7,438 nt of DNA from Propionibacteriaceae bacterium. GTDB lineage: Bacteria; Actinomycetota; Actinomycetes; Propionibacteriales; Propionibacteriaceae. Position numbers and translations under genes: made by a program. The notes beneath the pieces were generated by a model. The model saw only the letters and a list, made by a program, of their open reading frames with translations. It had not been told where the DNA came from and did not search any database. Below, one piece after another: positions 6,045 to 7,438 of the stretch (positions are counted from its first letter, which is position 1; each line of letters opens with the position of its first letter). The stretch is taken from NCBI GenBank assembly GCA_003153855.1, contig PMBM01000092.1, positions 20,395 to 27,832 on the forward strand, read 5' to 3'.

Positions 6045-7309
6045 CCGTCGTCTGGGGCGTACTCGCCGGACTGGGCTTCTTCGCGCTCATCATGGCGTCG
6101 ATCGCGCTGCACGAGTTCGGACACCTGATTCCGGCGAAGCTGTTCGGCGTCAAGGTGCCCGTGTACTTCGTCGGCTTCGGCAAGCGCATCTGGTCGTTCC
6201 GGCGGGGCGAGACGGAGTACGGGATCAAGTGGATCCTGCTCGGTGGCTACGTACGGCTGGTCGGGATGTACCCGCCGGGTCGAGCCGACAGCAAGGGTCG
6301 CCTCGCCGCGTTCGCTGACAGCGCGCGCGACGCCGAGCGGGACGACATCACTGAGACCGACGTCCGTACCGGGCGGCTGTTCTACCAGAAGAAGACCTGG
6401 CAGAAGCTCATCATCATGGCCGGCGGTCCGCTCATGAACATCCTGCTCGCGTTCTTCATCTTCCTCGGCATCAACCTCGCATACGGCCAGCAGGAGCAGA
6501 CCCTCGGCATCGCCTCGGTCTCGGACTGCCTCCAGCCCGCACCCGCGGCATGCGTCGCCCCGCCGGCCAAGCAGGCGGGCATCGAGGTGGGAGACACGGT
6601 CGTGGCGCTGAACGGCACCTCGGTCACGACGTGGCGTGACCTCGTCGTCCTCGTCCGTGCCCAGGGCGAAGGACCGCTGGCCTTCACCGTCGACCGCCCC
6701 GGGCAGGGGCGCATGACGCTGCCGACCGTCAACGGTGTGATGCGACAGCTCGCCGACCTCAACGACCCGACCAAGACCGTGACGGCCGGGTTCGCCGGCA
6801 TGTCCAGCGGTGTCACGAACGTCCGCGTCGGCCCCGTCGGCACCGCCCAGGACATGTGGAAGATGACGACCCAGAGCGTGAGTGCTCTGGCGACGTTCCC
6901 GCAGAAGGTCTTCATGACCGGCTACAACCTGGTCACCGGCAAGGCGCGCGATGTCAACGGCCCGCTCAGCGTCGTCGGTGCCTCTGTCGCGGCGAGCGAG
7001 ATCGCCACGACGGACCAGCTGACGCTCGGGAGCCGGATCGCGTCCTACTTCTCGCTGCTCGGTGCCGTGAACCTGTTCGTCGCCATCCTCAACCTCGTCC
7101 CTCTCCTGCCGTTCGACGGCGGCCACATCGCCGGGGCGCTGTGGGAGGCGTTGCGGCGAGCGCTGGCTCGTCTGTTCAGGCGTCCCGCGTACGGCTTCTT
7201 CGACACTGCGCGCCTTTTGCCATTGGCGTATGTTGTGGGGGCGTTCCTCGCGATCGCTGGAGTCATCCTCGTGGTGGCCGACATCGTGAGTCCCATTCGC
7301 ATCTTCTGA
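6041..7309 (+). CDS. rip1: M50 site-2 protease, RseP/Rip1 type
   Basis: A membrane zinc metalloprotease of 422 residues. The first membrane segment (about 4-28) carries HEFGH at 24-28, in which both histidines bind zinc and Glu25 is the catalytic base. The second signature, NLVPLLPFDGGH at 351-362, supplies the aspartate ligand (Asp359). Other membrane segments lie near 122-148, 335-357 and 393-415. A PDZ domain on the outer side covers roughly 176-220 (AGIEVGDTVVALNGTSVTTW); just before it is a loop with Cys163 and Cys171. The family performs the intramembrane cut of anti-sigma factors and other substrates after a first site-1 cut. In Mycobacterium the homologue Rip1 (Rv2869c) lies between dxr and ispG, as here. 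The substrates in this organism are unknown. GTG 6041 overlaps the dxr stop by four bases. The symbol is given by position and family; rseP or mmpA would also be used. Confidence 0.95.
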   Translation: MTVVWGVLAGLGFFALIMASIALHEFGHLIPAKLFGVKVPVYFVGFGKRIWSFRRGETEYGIKWILLGGYVRLVGMYPPGRADSKGRLAAFADSARDAERDDITETDVRTGRLFYQKKTWQKLIIMAGGPLMNILLAFFIFLGINLAYGQQEQTLGIASVSDCLQPAPAACVAPPAKQAGIEVGDTVVALNGTSVTTWRDLVVLVRAQGEGPLAFTVDRPGQGRMTLPTVNGVMRQLADLNDPTKTVTAGFAGMSSGVTNVRVGPVGTAQDMWKMTTQSVSALATFPQKVFMTGYNLVTGKARDVNGPLSVVGASVAASEIATTDQLTLGSRIASYFSLLGAVNLFVAILNLVPLLPFDGGHIAGALWEALRRALARLFRRPAYGFFDTARLLPLAYVVGAFLAIAGVILVVADIVSPIRIF

Positions 7310-7325
7310 CCGAGGAGCCCACTCC

Positions 7326-7438
7326 GTGCCCGTGACCCTGGGGATGCCCAAGCCTCCCGTACCCGTGCTCGCGAAGCGCCACCCGACGCGTCAGATCAAG
7401 GTCGGCAAGGTGCTCGTCGGCGGCGACGCTCCGATCTC
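7326..7438 (+). CDS. ispG: 4-hydroxy-3-methylbut-2-en-1-yl diphosphate synthase, N-terminus (cut at the right edge)
   Basis: Only 37 codons and two bases are visible. The sequence opens MPVTLGMPKPPVPVLAKR and continues HPTRQIKVGKVLVGGDAPI, which matches the start of actinobacterial IspG (GcpE): the R-Q-I-x-V-G segment and the GGDAPI turn begin the TIM-barrel domain. IspG is an iron-sulphur enzyme that converts 2-C-methyl-D-erythritol 2,4-cyclodiphosphate to HMBPP, a late step of the same pathway as dxr. The cysteine ligands for the [4Fe-4S] cluster lie at the C-terminus, outside the window. GTG 7326 is preferred because GAGGAG lies eight bases upstream (7312-7317); GTG 7332 is an alternative. 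The gene begins 16 bases after the protease stop and is almost certainly in the same operon. Confidence 0.92.
   Translation, partial: MPVTLGMPKPPVPVLAKRHPTRQIKVGKVLVGGDAPI

Noticed and set aside
5804..7351. A 515-codon minus-strand open frame antisense to dxr and the protease
   Set aside because: Its composition is dominated by Arg, Asp, Glu, Val and His without any motif, and it mirrors the codon bias of the protease gene, which has clear catalytic motifs on the other strand.

Overview
This is a stretch of ordinary chromosome from a high-GC Gram-positive bacterium, most likely an actinomycete (Actinomycetota). The base composition is strongly G+C-rich, third codon positions are almost all G or C, and GTG starts are frequent. 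The gene order dxr - M50 site-2 protease (rip/rseP type) - ispG is the one known from Mycobacterium and other actinobacteria. I cannot place the genus; Micrococcales or a relative would fit, but that is a guess. I see no tRNA, rRNA, CRISPR array, insertion sequence, phage gene or clear attachment site.

Layout. Positions 1-725 (minus) hold the N-terminal 241 codons of a transglutaminase-like protein that runs off the left edge. A divergent gap of about 185 bases (726-910) contains a long inverted repeat and leads into a ROK-family transcriptional regulator (911-2086, plus). It ends 16 bases from a convergent minus-strand group that is transcribed from right to left: a long-form LOG-family Rossmann protein (3209-4330), a RibD-C/dihydrofolate-reductase-like protein (2564-3136) and a DUF1905/YdeI-OmpD-associated protein (2103-2534). 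A second divergent gap (4331-4453) separates the LOG gene from a plus-strand operon: a 126-residue protein with a possible roadblock/LC7-like fold (4454-4834), dxr (4839-6044), the membrane metalloprotease (6041-7309) and the first 37 codons of ispG (7326 to the right edge).

How the genes work together. The right half is a tightly packed operon. Dxr catalyses the first committed step of the MEP isoprenoid pathway and IspG catalyses a late step. The protease gene between them overlaps dxr by four bases (GTGA) and probably works in transmembrane signalling by regulated intramembrane proteolysis. The small protein at the head is only four bases from dxr, so it is probably co-translated with it. 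The left half has no evident shared pathway. The ROK regulator has lost the cysteine zinc motif typical of its family, and its target cannot be read from this window.

Overall assessment: I found no convincing new system. The points most worth a second look are the zinc-motif loss in the ROK protein, the uncharacterised small protein coupled to dxr, the inverted repeat in front of the ROK gene and the near-palindrome after the LOG gene. Several very long antisense reading frames are by-products of high-GC codon use.
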